From NCBI GenBank assembly GCA_030549495.1, contig JAUIRK010000341.1, positions 62,001 to 126,000 on the forward strand: DNA of 64,000 nt, in the 5' to 3' direction. This document shows positions 22,600 to 34,074 of this stretch, in pieces (the first letter of the stretch is position 1; each line of letters begins with the position of its first letter). The notes beneath the pieces are model-generated. The model was not told where the DNA came from and made no database searches. It saw only the letters and a program-made list of their open reading frames with translations. The stretch is from Nectonema munidae. Its lineage: Eukaryota; Nematomorpha; Nectonematoida; Nectonematidae. A program made the translations under genes and the position numbers.

Positions 22600-24080
22600 T
22601 GATCAAAAATATATCTAATAAAATATACCTTCAAATTTTACATAAAATATATGTTTTTATACTAAATCGGTCATGCTGTTTTCATTTCTGGACTCATTTT
22701 TTACATTTAGGATTTGAAAATACCTATAAGTATTAATCAAATTTGCGGTTTACTTCTGAAAATTGTCTCCAAAAACATTCCTTCACATTTTACATAAAAT
22801 ATATGTGTTATACTAAATCGGCCATGCTGGTTTCATTTCTGGACTAATTTTTTACGTTTAGGACCTGAAAATACCTATAAGTGTTAATCAAATATGCGGT
22901 TTACTTCTAAAAATTATCTCCAAAAACATTCATTCAAATTTTACAATGAAATATATCTGTTATACTAAATCGGCCATGCTGGTTTCATTTCTGGACTCAT
23001 TTTTCACATTTAGAGGTTTTAAAATATCAGTTAAAATTTGCGGTTTACTTCTAAAAGCTATCTCCAAAAATATTCTCTCAATTTTACATGAAATATTTGT
23101 TTTTATACCAAATCCATCATGCTGTTTTCATTTTTTACATTTAGGATTTGAAAATACCTATAAGTATTAATCAAATTTGCGGTTTACTTCTGAAAATTGT
23201 TTCCAAAAATATTCTCTTGAAATATATGTTTTTATACCAAATCAATCATGCTGTTTTCATTTCTGAACTCATTTTTTACATTTAAGATGTGAAAATACCT
23301 ATAAGTGTTAATCAAATTTGCGGTTTACTTCAAAAAATTGTCTCCAAAAACATTCATTCAAATTTTACAATTAAATATGTTTTTACACCAAATCAACCAT
23401 GCTAGTTTCATTTATGGACTCAATTTTTGAGTTTGAATTTGAAAATACATATAAGTATCAATTAAATTTGCGTTTAGTTCTAAAATTTGTTTTTATAGCA
23501 AATAGATCATGATGATTTCATTTCTGAACACAGTTTTCGCATTTAGAGGTTTTACTGCTAGTGTCAATCAAATTTGCAGTTTATGTCTGAAAAGTATATC
23601 CCAAAATATTCTCTCTAATTTTACCTGAAATATATGTTTTTATACCAATTCGACCATGATAATTTTTATCTCTGAAATCATTTTTTGCATTTAGAGGTTT
23701 TAAATGTCTGAAAGTGTCGTCGATTTACGTCTAATGTCTACAGAAATATTTTTGAAATTTAAATAAAATATCTGTTTTTATGCTAAATGGAAGATTCTGG
23801 TTTCATTTTTGGACTCAGGTTTGGCATTTATGGTTTTAAAATATCTGAAAGCTTGAATCAGATTTGCGATTTACTTCTAGATACTGTCTTCAAAAATATT
23901 TTCAAAAAAATAAAATATGTTTTATACCAAATCGACTATGCTTATTTTATTTCTGTACTAGGTTTTGGATAATACGGTTAAAAAATATCTCGAAGTGGCA
24001 ATTGAATTAGTAATGTAGGCCTGAAAAACAGTTCTGTAAAAAATTTTCAAAAAAATGGCTGCATATTAGGTATATAGTAA
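22600..24080. repeat. Left ~150-bp tandem array of copy B
   Basis: Units recur at about 150-155 bp, marked by TTTCATTTCTGGACT (near 22679, 22829, 22984) and ATCAAATTTGCGGTTTACTT. Later units are shortened or deleted. Confidence 0.88.
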
Positions 24081-25009
24081 AAATAAACTTTTTTTTGTAT
24101 ATTTTGGCTTATAATACTTTCTACAATCATCTTGAGTATGAAATATTTATTAAAAAAAAATAAAACGTATTATAAAATCTTTTGAAAATTTGTATGAGAG
24201 AAGGAACCAAGTTGAAAACTAATTGAAAAGAGAACATGTGATCAAAACAAATAATTAAAAAAAATATGTATCTTGACTAAATGGAAGATCTACAATGTTC
24301 TAATGAAATAGGAAGTAGTTTAATTATATAATATTAGATGCTTCAAAAAAAATTTTGACTGTGAAAAAGAAGTTACTCTTTTACAAATGAAAAATATTTA
24401 AATCTATAGCTTATCATCTAGGATTACAGTTAACATTTAGCTAAGATGGGTAGGAAATCTGGAAATTTAGAATAGGTCAGATTTATCAAAAATGGCACAG
24501 ATGCCACTATGTGAGAATTTAGTCACTATCAAGATATTTTTAATTTAAATTGAATTTGTCCATCTTTTTCCTTTGTCAAAGAGATAATTTTTTAGATGAA
24601 GAACGTTGACAACTTTTTGTAATTGAACAATCAACATCACGAATGATTCATCAGAAAAAAACCTTTGAAATGAGATTGGTTGACAAATATTCAGGCCTGA
24701 GAGAAAAAAGTAATTTATTCTTATAAAAAAATTTTCCAACACACATTGAAGAATATAAATTTCTAATGAAAAAAGAGCTACCAAGAAAGGATCATCATAG
24801 AATGAATACCAAAATTACATACTGTAAATTATAATATGACGTAGAGACTACGAGCCGATAATGAATTTGTAGCCAAAAAGATGGAGATCCTATAGAGTTA
24901 CATAAGTTACTGTAGAATGAAATATTTTGAGTGAATTAAACACCTAAAGTTGGTTTATTAAATAAATTAAGAAAATAATTACCAGAGAAAACTGCAAGTA
25001 GAAGTTATT

Positions 25010-26340
25010 TTTATGTTTATATATTTGACATTGATTTACAGGTTTAATCGATTTTTTGACAGGTTTTATTGATTTCATAAAAAATGAACATCACCATTAA
25101 ATTCTGCATACTTGAAATGTATAAAAAACTTTAAAAGAATTAAAATTTTAATTTTGACATGTGCTGTTATATTTAAATTATTTTGTCAGGTTTGACTAAT
25201 ACTTATAAAAAAAAAAGGAATATAACCAGTAAACACAGCCTACTTGAAAATGGGTATATGTGTGTAAAATACCATACACGGTAAACTTCATAACCTCCCT
25301 ATACTTTCTATTAAACGTAATTCTCTAATTAAAAAAACCGTGCCTGATCTTTTCTTTTTGGGATAAATCAATTTTTTGACAGTTTTGATTGATTTTTATA
25401 AAAAAAATGAATATCACCACTGAATTACGCATGCTTAAAAATGGGTATATATGTGTAAAAAACTTTATATTATTACTTAGATAAAAAGTTTCTTTTTAAG
25501 ATGAGCTGTCATATATAAATCAATGCTTTGATAACTTTAATTGATTTTTATAAAAAAAATGAATATCACCGCTGAATTAAGCATGCTTGAAAATGGGTGT
25601 ATATGTGTAAAAAACATTATATAATTATTTAGATAAAAAGTTTCTTTTTTGAGAATCACTTTTTTGACAGGTTTGAATGATTTTCATAAAATATGAATAT
25701 CACCACTGAATTCAGCATATTTGAAAATGGGTATACATGTGTAAAAAACTTTATATACTTATCTAGATAAAAAGTTCCTTTTTGAGATGAGCTGTTACAT
25801 TTAGATCAATTTTTTGACAGGTTTGATTGATTTTCATAAAAAATGAATATCACCACTGAATTCAGCATATTAGAAAATTGGTATACATGTGTAAAAAACT
25901 TTATAAACTTATTTAGATAAAAAGTTCCTTTTTGAGATGTGCTGTCATATTTAGATCAATATTTTGACAGGTTTGATTGATTTTCATAAAAAATGAATAT
26001 CACCACTGAATTCAGCATATTTGAAAATGGGTATACATGTGTAAAAAACTTTATATACTTATTTAGATAAAAAGTTCCTTTTTGAGATGAGCTGTCACAT
26101 TTAGATCAATTTTTTGACAGGTTTGATTGATTTTCATAAAAAATGAATATCACCACTGAATTCAGCATATTTGAAAATGGGTATACATTCGTAAAAAACT
26201 TTATATAATTATTTAAATAAAAAGTTCCTTTTTGAGATGAGCTGTCAAATATAAATCAATTTTTTGAAAGGTTTGATTGATTTTGATAAAAAATGGACAT
26301 CACCACTTAATTCAGCATAGTTGAAATATATATGTAACAT
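25010..26340. repeat. Right ~150-bp tandem array of copy B
   Basis: Units of ~150 bp marked by GAATATCACCACTGAATTCA near 25695, 25844, 25996 and 26144. The last four are nearly identical, suggesting recent homogenisation. Earlier units toward 25010 are more diverged. Confidence 0.9.
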
Positions 26341-27102
26341 TAAAAATATTTATAAAAACTTATTAATTTCTGAGAAAAATAGGGAGGGGGCACTTTACGC
26401 CCCCCCAGCACTTGAGCGGACAAATTTTGCCCAGCACTAATAGGGTTAAGTTATTTTACTTTTTGTAGCTTGTATCAATTTAGCTTTTAAACTATTTTTG
26501 AATGATGCTGAGTAAAATGAAATAATGCGATCTTAATTTTTTGTATTATTTTTGTTTCCACAATTATAACTTCGTTTTATACCCTTGCCCCTGAATCAAT
26601 CACATTTTTTCATATAAACATCGCAGGGGGTCTAGTAGACTCTTTGTCTTTAGACTTCATTCACTCATATAAAACTACCCAACCTTCAATTATTTGTTTT
26701 CTCTATGAATCAAATATCCTTTCATCAATTCCTGTAATGTGAGACTACTTCATTTTTCAAATGAAAAGCCTATTCCACCCCCTAACATTTTTGAATTTTT
26801 TTAAACTAGTGTATATTCGATGGTTGTAGGTAAAAATGCCCCCAATTAAAAAGTACGAAAAAATGCCCCCTAATTTTTGATTTTCAGGATTTTATAAATT
26901 ATATAAATATTTTTATTTGGTACCGTTTTGAAAGGCTAAATTTCTAAAATTTCTTAATCTATAGGGTTTTTTTCTTTATAAAGTTCTTGAAAACAATAAC
27001 AAAGGTGCGGATTTATGGGAATTTGTTCTTAAAATCAGTTAAAATACAAATTATATTTAGAAAGTGTTCTGATACACACAAAGTGCAAAAATATTTGCTG
27101 TT

Positions 27103-29524
27103 CCCTAGAACGACCAAGTGGGTCAATTGACCGGTAAACTTTTTTCAATTTATTATAATTTTTTGAAATTTGAACGGATTTATTCGAAATCTTTAAAATT
27201 CTATTATTTTCCACTAAATTATGATATGAATTAGTTTTTTTTGTTTTAAAGAATTATTAACGTTTATATAAGCTTTTCTTCAACAAAGACCATGCCGGTC
27301 AAATGACCGAAAATGTAATTTTCTAATTTTACAAAAAAAAGCAAAAAATCTACTTTATTAAATTAAAGAAAAGGAAATGAAATACTTTATAGCTCAAATT
27401 TAAGATAATTTCAAGCATAATTTACATACTTGGATAGAGCATGATCCACATATGTAGTTAGAACAAGTAGGACAAGACGTTCTTGTTTTATTTTTATGAC
27501 ATATTTTACATGTCGTTCTTTTCCCATCTGCCAAAAGTTTTGCAGAGGAAGTCGATGTTCTTTCTTTATTTGGAATTATTATTTTTTGACTACTCCTTGA
27601 AGTTCGTTCCTTCTCGCAAAGAGATTCGCAAGTTCAATCAAAAACTCTCGTCTTTTTTTCTTCGTAATTTCCAATTCTTTGCATAAAACATAAGTGTTCA
27701 GACACACCATGTCTAGTAAGTTGAAAAAGACTGAGAGTGGCCATCTTCTAGAGCAGGCTTTGTAAAAACGCTCTCAGCATCTCATCAGCAGTATCTACTC
27801 CACCTTTCGTTTTATTGTAGTAAAGAATACACTCTGGTCTCTTTTTGAATCCTCAGGCATTACTTTGACATCCTGATGCTGTGATGACAAGAGAAAAACA
27901 TCCTTGCTCTTTTGGCTCTATATCCAATCAGCATGATGCCTTGATCAGGGTAAAAAGAAATTTCGACTTGTAAAGAGTGTCCTTTTTCTCAAATTTTATT
28001 TCATTTGGAATTTCTCTTCGGTGAGATCTAATAGTTCCCACGAGAGTTGTCTTCATCTTCAACAGGTTTTTGGCAAAGAAAGGCTTGTGAAAAAATTATC
28101 ACAAGTAACATTTAGGCCCATATCTTTATAAGGGTCTAACAATTTTATAACAACATGCTCACCTTGACTTGAGTGTACTCGAGACTTATCTTTACCTGTG
28201 TACGGAAAGGCTTGTAGACATAATAATTGTATGTATCACAGAGCACCCAAAACTTGATTCCAAATTTGGATGGCTTGTTGGGCATATACTGGATAAATTT
28301 ACATCTACTACGACATGGATATAGTTGTTCATCAACGGTTACTGATTCATTGGGGAAATAGCATCTTTGAAAGTTGTCAGTTGTACTAGTCCAAAGTGAG
28401 CGAATTGCTGGAACGGGTCTTTTTCCTTTCTTAGAGAACGGAGTTTTTGTCATCAAATCTCAAGTAAAGTAAAATTTTTTTGAATTCATTAGAGAATTGT
28501 GTCGCTAAATACTTGTCTTCCATAATTTATGTTCCAAAACTATGAAGAGGTTCATTGGTCCTTTGAAGACACCTCTCAGTATGAAAGTCCAAAGAAAGAT
28601 GAAATTTTGGCAACGATAAAGAAAAGTTTGAGTCACTTTTTCTTTTGGCCTCTTCTTCGGTAAATCTAATTATGTCATTTATACTTCTGTATCCGTATAC
28701 TTCCATAAAAACATCAAGAAGATTGTTAACTCGATTTTTAATAAAAAGGGTAGGTCCAGCTGATCTACGAAGAAGATTAGGAAAGTGTCTTGCTCAATGT
28801 AGGACATTCAGTTGTCCAAAGAGTCTTGTCTTTTGATTGGAAAGTAGATGAACAGATACATATGTATCAGAAGAGGAAAGTGAAGTATCACTGGATTCCA
28901 AGACAGAGCTTACAGATAAAGAAGAAAATTCTTTGGAGCTTGAGATTTCATAAGAGTCAGTAGTGTAATTCATTCTTTCCCAAAAAATTTTATGCGAAAG
29001 TAGAGGAAATTAAATGAAGGAATTGGAGAAGTCAATGAAGAGAAAAGAAATAATTGGAGGAGTCAATGAAGAGTTGCGATTGTTATGGAGTTGAAGAAGT
29101 AAGAAGAATCAATATAATTCCGAATTATGCACACACGTATCGCTGAGTTTAAAATATCTCTTACTTTACCAAGGTGTTAAATATTCCATGGTAATGTAAA
29201 TCATGTATCACATATATGTCAAATATCAACATTTATTTATCAAAACATAGTTCAATGAAGAATTAGTGAGACACAACATAATTCTTATGTAAAAAGGTAA
29301 ATATTTTGTGAAGCAACAGTAGAGTATAAATATGTTGGGAAATACATTTCTCAACGTATCCTTTTTGTTGCAAGAATTGTGTACTTGAATGATAGGTTGC
29401 TTCATTCGTTTTTTTTGATAACGTTTATATCATAACTCAACGAAAATAGCTGAAATACCATATCGGTCAATTGACCGGTATGGTCTTACTTGATATATAA
29501 GATACATGGTCTTTCTAGGGTTAA
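27103..29524 (-). mobile_element. piggyBac element PB2
   Basis: Element 27103-29520 with 13-bp inverted ends CCCTAGAACGACC and GGTCTTTCTAGGG (12 of 13 match) and TTAA at the right (29521-29524). The left target has become TGTT. The palindromic motif CGGTCAATTGACCG lies about 28-30 bases inside the right end (29464-29477). A copy directly inside the left end has core GGTCAATTGACC at 27121-27132, and a third, changed copy is near 27296. The layout is that of PB1 with unrelated sequence. Confidence 0.85.
27420..28973 (-). pseudogene. piggyBac PB2 transposase, multiply broken
   Basis: Starts at 28973 with MNYTTDSYEISSSKEF and a Ser-rich acidic region. The core appears at 28456-28145: RSLWTSTTDNFQRCYFP, then VTVDEQLYPCRSRCKF (first catalytic Asp) and YMPNKPSKFGIKFW. 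The end, near 27530-27425, is a Cys-rich finger (CKICHKNKTRTSCPTC, then CGSCSIQVCKLC). Several stops and frame changes separate these parts, so it cannot make a transposase. Confidence 0.8.
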
Positions 29525-30194
29525 AAAAAAAATTTGTATTTAAAAAATTGTCGTATGATGAGTTTTTTAGTTTACTTTAATTAAATTTTAAATGTTTTAG
29601 ATGAAAAGTTAACTTTTTTTTTACAAAAAATCTTTATTTAACATATCTTTTTTAAAAATTTTAATTAATAATTTTTTGTGTTGGGCATTTTTTTCTAATT
29701 TTAAATTGGGGCATTTTTTCCTACTTTTTAATTGGGGGCATTTTTTCTGCGCACTATATTTGATATGCAAATTTAATTAAAATATTTTCGCTGGAAGTAT
29801 AGTATTTAAATTCACCAATTTTTTAAAAAAAATATAAAGTAGTCTTATAAATTTAGGACTTTAGGTATGCGATGAATACACTCTATTTTAAAGGATTGCT
29901 TGAATATTTGGTTTCCCGTGGTATTTCCAGACCACTAATTTTGAAAATTGCAAGAAAAAAATTTCGCCCCAATAATTTTGAGGATGTGCGCCCCTGAAGG
30001 CCATTCTAAAATAAACCCTAAAATATTTATATGCATTTTTTTAATGCACTGATATTCAACATATTGTAAATCTTTATTTGCAAGAAGGGATTTGTAACCG
30101 TTTGAACTTCTATTTTAAGTAATTATCGAAGAATCGGAATCGTAGCGGGATAATTGGGTAGAATCGGAATCGTTAAAAATTTTGGTAATTTTCA

Positions 30195-30742
30195 ATAAGT
30201 AAGAGTTGCTGCTTGTTTATAAAACATGTCTGATGATTGCATTATAGGATGTAATGATCATTCGAATAGATGATAATGTAAGATAACAGAACAAAAGGGG
30301 GAATGCAGATTTTCAAGTCAAACATCATGCCAAGCTGTTCTGAAAATAATCCATTGTTTCAATATGCACACAATAAGTAAGCAATGTTTATCACAGTGTC
30401 TCCTTGTAGTATTTATGAGCAAACACATGTTGATGATCCACTAGATTTCCTCACCTTCTTCTGTCACAATGATTCTATTTCTGTCTCCTTCTGTTTTCTC
30501 TTCGGCTTTCTCTGTTAAAACTCAATCACTTCACGTAAGCTCTCCTATCTCATTCAGCTCTCTTCTATCCAGTGGCGTAATTAGGTTGGGGCATGAGGAG
30601 CCGTACCCCCCCCCCCCCCCATGCACCTTATGCGATATCAGTTTTGGAAAATTTCTCCAATGAAAGGATCAAGTATAAATAATGTTGCTCAAGTTTTAAA
30701 TTGTGCCCCCTATCAACTTTTTTATTTAGAGTTAAATTAAAA
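30195..30742. repeat. ~550-bp block, second copy
   Basis: Direct diverged copy of 20397-20992, with a run of 15 C at 30606-30620. It lies between two stretches that both contain AATCGGAATCGTTAAAA (near 30160 and 30895), so it looks inserted within the hAT right end. Confidence 0.75.
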
Positions 30743-30969
30743 ATAATTCTATTTTATCTCATTAGAAACTAGTTTTTAGCGGAATATAAGTTTAATATTT
30801 TCAGAACCTTTTTTCATGATACCAAAATTCAGCTATTCAAATTAATCACTGATTAATACCTGGGCACAGTAATACATATATGTAATAATGGTCAGAAATC
30901 GGAATCGTTAAAATTTTTGGTATCGTCCCATCACTAAGTATTTTAACAAAAATTATAGACAGGGAGCAC

Positions 30970-31020
30970 TTTAATTCTTGGTAGGCCAAATACGGCCCGC
31001 ATGTTTGACACCACTAATGT
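30970..31020. repeat. hAT-like element end
   Basis: GGCCAAATACGGCCCGCATG then TTTGACACCACT resembles the right end of Charlie-type hAT elements. The partner end was not found. Confidence 0.4.
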
Positions 31021-31479
31021 AGACATTATGGATAAAGGATTCGAAAATTTAACATGTCACCGTGAATCGAATAGATATCCAAAATTAAGGTACTTTATAT
31101 GCAATTATTAAGCCTACATTCAAAAAAATTATTGGGTTTTAATTATTTTTGTGGGCGGATAATGATAAATCCGTTGATGATCAGTGAACACATCTCGTAG
31201 AAAATAAAAGACGCGTAATAATGTAAAAATAAAATATTATTTGTATAAATAAATATTAAAAAAAAAGATAATCTACTATAAAAAATTATAACATTATAAT
31301 AAAATATATACCACCATTTTCAATTTTATGTTGTAGCTCTAAAAATACGAAGATAAATTTAAAATTAATATTCAAAAAATTTGGATTCCTTGATGAAAAT
31401 AAATGTTTTGTAATGATACAAACAATAGAAAGCACATGTTAGACTGTTAGAATTTAGTATGTTATATATAGAGTATAGA

Positions 31480-33092
31480 ATATTACAGTCCAAAATAAGT
31501 TGTTTAGTATACCGTGAAAATTATTGAAGAGTAAATTATTAATTTTGAGTTTTACATAAGATATTACAAATATCATGTTTTATTAATTTTACTTGATTTA
31601 TTGAAATTCCATATATGTCTTTTGTTTCATTTTTTTTCATTCCATCTATAACAAATAATAGCATTTCATATGAACAGAGTTAGAATTCAAAAAACTCAAC
31701 TGTGTTGTTAAGAAAATTGAAATCGAGTTGTTCTGGCAAAGAGTCATTTTGTACAAAAGGAAAATTTTCATTGAAAATGTTAGCTAAGGTATGATCATTA
31801 TAGTACTCATCATTTCTTTTAATAAGTATTTTCTTATTGTTATTCCCTTTTAGAATCCTGTTAATATTTGACCAAGTTTTCCGCGTTGAATCACAATTGG
31901 AAAAAAGTTTTGAATAATGCTTCTGTTTCAAATCCCTTATTTTATACTTTATACGATTTCTTAATAAAGTGTATTCATTCTTTATTCTTATGTTTTTACT
32001 TTTTTTGCATTTTTGATAAAGTTTATCACGTAGTTTTATCATTTGCATGACTTCGTCTGTGATCCAAGAATTAAATTTAGACTTGTATTTATTTTTTTTG
32101 AACTCAATAAATGAAGTACATTTTTTGACCATATCAGAAATTTGAGAAATCATTTGCTTAAATAATTCAGATGAGTCATTTGGATACAATTCAATAATTG
32201 AATGCCAGTCTAATTGTGTGGATAATAAGGAAAACAAGCGCCTATCGAAGTTTTCCCTTAACCTTTTTATTTTATTAATTTTCAAATTTAGAGATAAAAG
32301 TATCGGTATATGATCTGAAAAAAATGTCATACGGTTAAAAGCTTTATAATCAACATTGTCTCCATTTAGTAAAAAGTTGTCAATTAAAGTTTGAGTTTCA
32401 TATCGTGTCGGAAGAGTAATAGTTGGGATTAGTGAGCCTACTGTAATTAAGTTAAAAAACTTCTGCGTTAAATAATTCTTCATCTTTAATAAATCAAAAT
32501 TAAAGTCGCCGCAAAAAATATTAACTTTATTTCGCTCAATATTAAAGATCAAGTTTTCAAAAAAAGAAAAAAAATTATTCACTAGATCCTTATTGGTGGT
32601 TAGGGTGGGTAGTCTATATATATTGTGAACCGTGATATTTTTCTGTTTTTGTAGATAAAGGTCAATACTCTGGTATTCGAACGAGTCAATAAAATGTGCA
32701 CTTTCACCAATTTGATAATTGATGTCATTACTAACAAAAAATAGGAGACCGCCATGCTTAGAACATCTTTTAGGGATATTTACTGTTGAATACTTAGGTA
32801 TACGGAAATAATCCTCATTTTTATCTAGCCAGGTCTCTTGTAAACATATTAGAGTTAAATCTTTCACTATGCATGTAGACAACTTGTTCAAAAAAATTAC
32901 AAGTTCAGCGAATTTGCTTTTTAGTGATTGCGCATTAAGAGATAAAATATTCATATCATATAATCCGTATAACTTAGAATTTAAATTAACTTCATGTGAA
33001 CTTTTGAGTTGACTGTTAGTATCTAAATATAGGTTAGTGTGATACAATAAATTTTTACCTTCAACCATCATGGAATAAGGTGATGCTCTCAA
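31480..33092 (-). pseudogene. LINE ORF2, endonuclease and start of reverse transcriptase
   Basis: A 470-residue frame (33092-31680) starts near MRASPYSMMVEGKN. It contains an APE-type endonuclease: NILSLNAQSLKSKF, LICLQETWLD (catalytic Glu), GGLLFFVSNDI, NIFCGDFNFDLL (Asp and Asn) and FFSDHIPILLSLNL (Asp-His). A Lys-rich linker follows. Past the stop, another frame to about 31480 reads KDIYGISINQVKLIKHDI, the usual beginning of LINE reverse transcriptase; the polymerase core after that is missing. It belongs to the APE-endonuclease LINEs (CR1/Jockey group); clade not decided. Confidence 0.8.
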
Positions 33093-33131
33093 CGCGTTTT
33101 AATTCCTTGATAACATATGGACAACTGTAAC

Positions 33132-33690
33132 TCATAGATGCATGATTAATTGATGACTCCATGCATACAAAGTATGACATTTGTACTTTGTGCTATCATC
33201 TTTAACTGGACAAACAATATAATCATGGGATGAAGAACAATATTTGCAAGTTGCATCTTTCTTACAATTTGATGTAATATGCCCAAAAAGAAGACATTTA
33301 CTACATTGTATATGTGAAAAAAACGGACGGCATTTTACAGCTTCCATCATCATAAAGGAGGTAAAATCATTTTTCTTGAGGAAGGAGAAAATTTCAGGAG
33401 CTACTTTAACAACAACAATCTTTTTTTCATTTTGAATATCTTTTGAAAAAAGTACATCAAAAGTTCTGCCATCATCAACCATTTTTTTGATAAATTCATT
33501 TTTGTTCATAATCAATTCAGTCAACAATTTATTTTCAATACTTTGTGAGATAACAAATGAAACTCTTGCAGTAAAACCTGTAAGAAACGGTACCTTTAGT
33601 AAGGGACTTTCTGTAAGATAAGGTTGTAAGACATTTCCCCAACTCTTTGATAAATAAAAGGTTATGCATTACCTGTGGTAAACGTACCTG
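33132..33690 (-). pseudogene. LINE ORF1, zinc-knuckle part
   Basis: Directly upstream of ORF2 on the same strand. The open frame from about 33690 reads FLTGFTARVSFVISQSIENK, then an RRM-like part, and then zinc knuckles CSKCLLFGHITSNC and CKYCSSSHDYIVC, typical of LINE ORF1 nucleic-acid-binding proteins. The frame closes upstream at a stop near 33696. The missing N-terminal part may be the PHD-finger segment at 37525-38261, separated by later insertions. Confidence 0.7.
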
Positions 33691-33932
33691 TGAGTTACAA
33701 CTAACGACTCGTTTACCAAGAAATTAAAAAAAAACCTCCATTTTAAAACTTTTTTTTCCTAATTTAAAATGGCGTTTTTTAGAATGTTCTTTCTGTAAAT
33801 TTACACTTTAAATTTATGTAAGTGTCTTTTTGAATATTGAATTTTATTTATCTATAGATAATCAATTTTTCTTGAATAGAATCTCCGGATTTCCTGATAG
33901 AAAAATTAATTTAGAACTTTGTTTTTAAACTA

Positions 33933-34074
33933 CCGTAGACTCTCAGTTAAGCGACCACCTTTACGACTCGTCATAAGTGGTCGTAATATAGAGATGGCCT
34001 TATTAGAGAGAGTAATTAAATACTTCACCCCCATAAGGAAAAAGAGTTAAACATAAATACATTAAAATTTTAAT
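33933..34074. repeat. pogo/Tigger-like terminal repeat
   Basis: ACCGTAGACTCTCAGTTAAG followed by CGACCACC, then a nearby complement GTGGTCGTAATATAGAG, resembles the end of Tigger-type elements. It may be the left end of the Tigger whose transposase begins at 36034, with the reverse transcriptase fragment inserted between; no right end was found. Confidence 0.45.

Larger units (their letters stand above)
22228..26449. mobile_element. 4.2-kb TTAA element, copy B (complete ends)
   Basis: Element 22232-26445 (4214 bp) between TTAA at 22228-22231 and 26446-26449. The ends are a perfect 13-bp inverted repeat, CCCTATTAGTGCT. Just inside the left end is the imperfect palindrome GGGGGCGTAAAACGACCCCC. 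At the right GGGGGCACTTTACGCCCCC lies about 30 bases from the 13-bp end. This spacing follows the piggyBac pattern seen in PB1 and PB2. Inside are a left ~150-bp array (about 22600-24080), a ~1-kb core and a right array (about 25010-26340). No frame of transposase type was seen, so it would need a transposase from elsewhere. Confidence 0.9.
26813..29756. mobile_element. MITE (AATGCCCCCAATTAAAAAGTA ends) hosting piggyBac PB2
   Basis: At 26835-26880 AATGCCCCCAATTAAAAAGTA is followed by a second AATGCCCCC motif. The complementary arrangement is at about 29685-29745. Outer bases TAGTG and CACTA also pair. Without the inner piggyBac the element is about 530 bp. It was an older insertion target for PB2. 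Confidence 0.65.
17876..30944. mobile_element. Large hAT element with nested insertions
   Basis: TAGTGATGGGACGAT at 17885 and ATCGTCCCATCACTA ending at 30936 form matching inverted ends. AGTATTTT stands outside each end (17876-17883 and 30937-30944), an 8-bp duplication with one extra T on the left. A ZBED-type hAT transposase relic lies near the left end (18795-19885). Within the span are a GGGGCGAAATGTC MITE, the 4.2-kb copy B, a MITE holding piggyBac PB2, and a duplicated ~550-bp block. Subtracting these leaves roughly 6 kb. A short relative with the same ends is at 46982-47216. That a single element spans the whole interval is an inference from ends and duplication. Confidence 0.6.

Noticed and set aside
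24545-24784. Minus-strand frame in the core of the 4.2-kb element
   Set aside because: Not conserved as an open frame in copy A and lacks motifs.
33244-33435. Plus-strand frame over the zinc-knuckle region
   Set aside because: Antisense of LINE ORF1.
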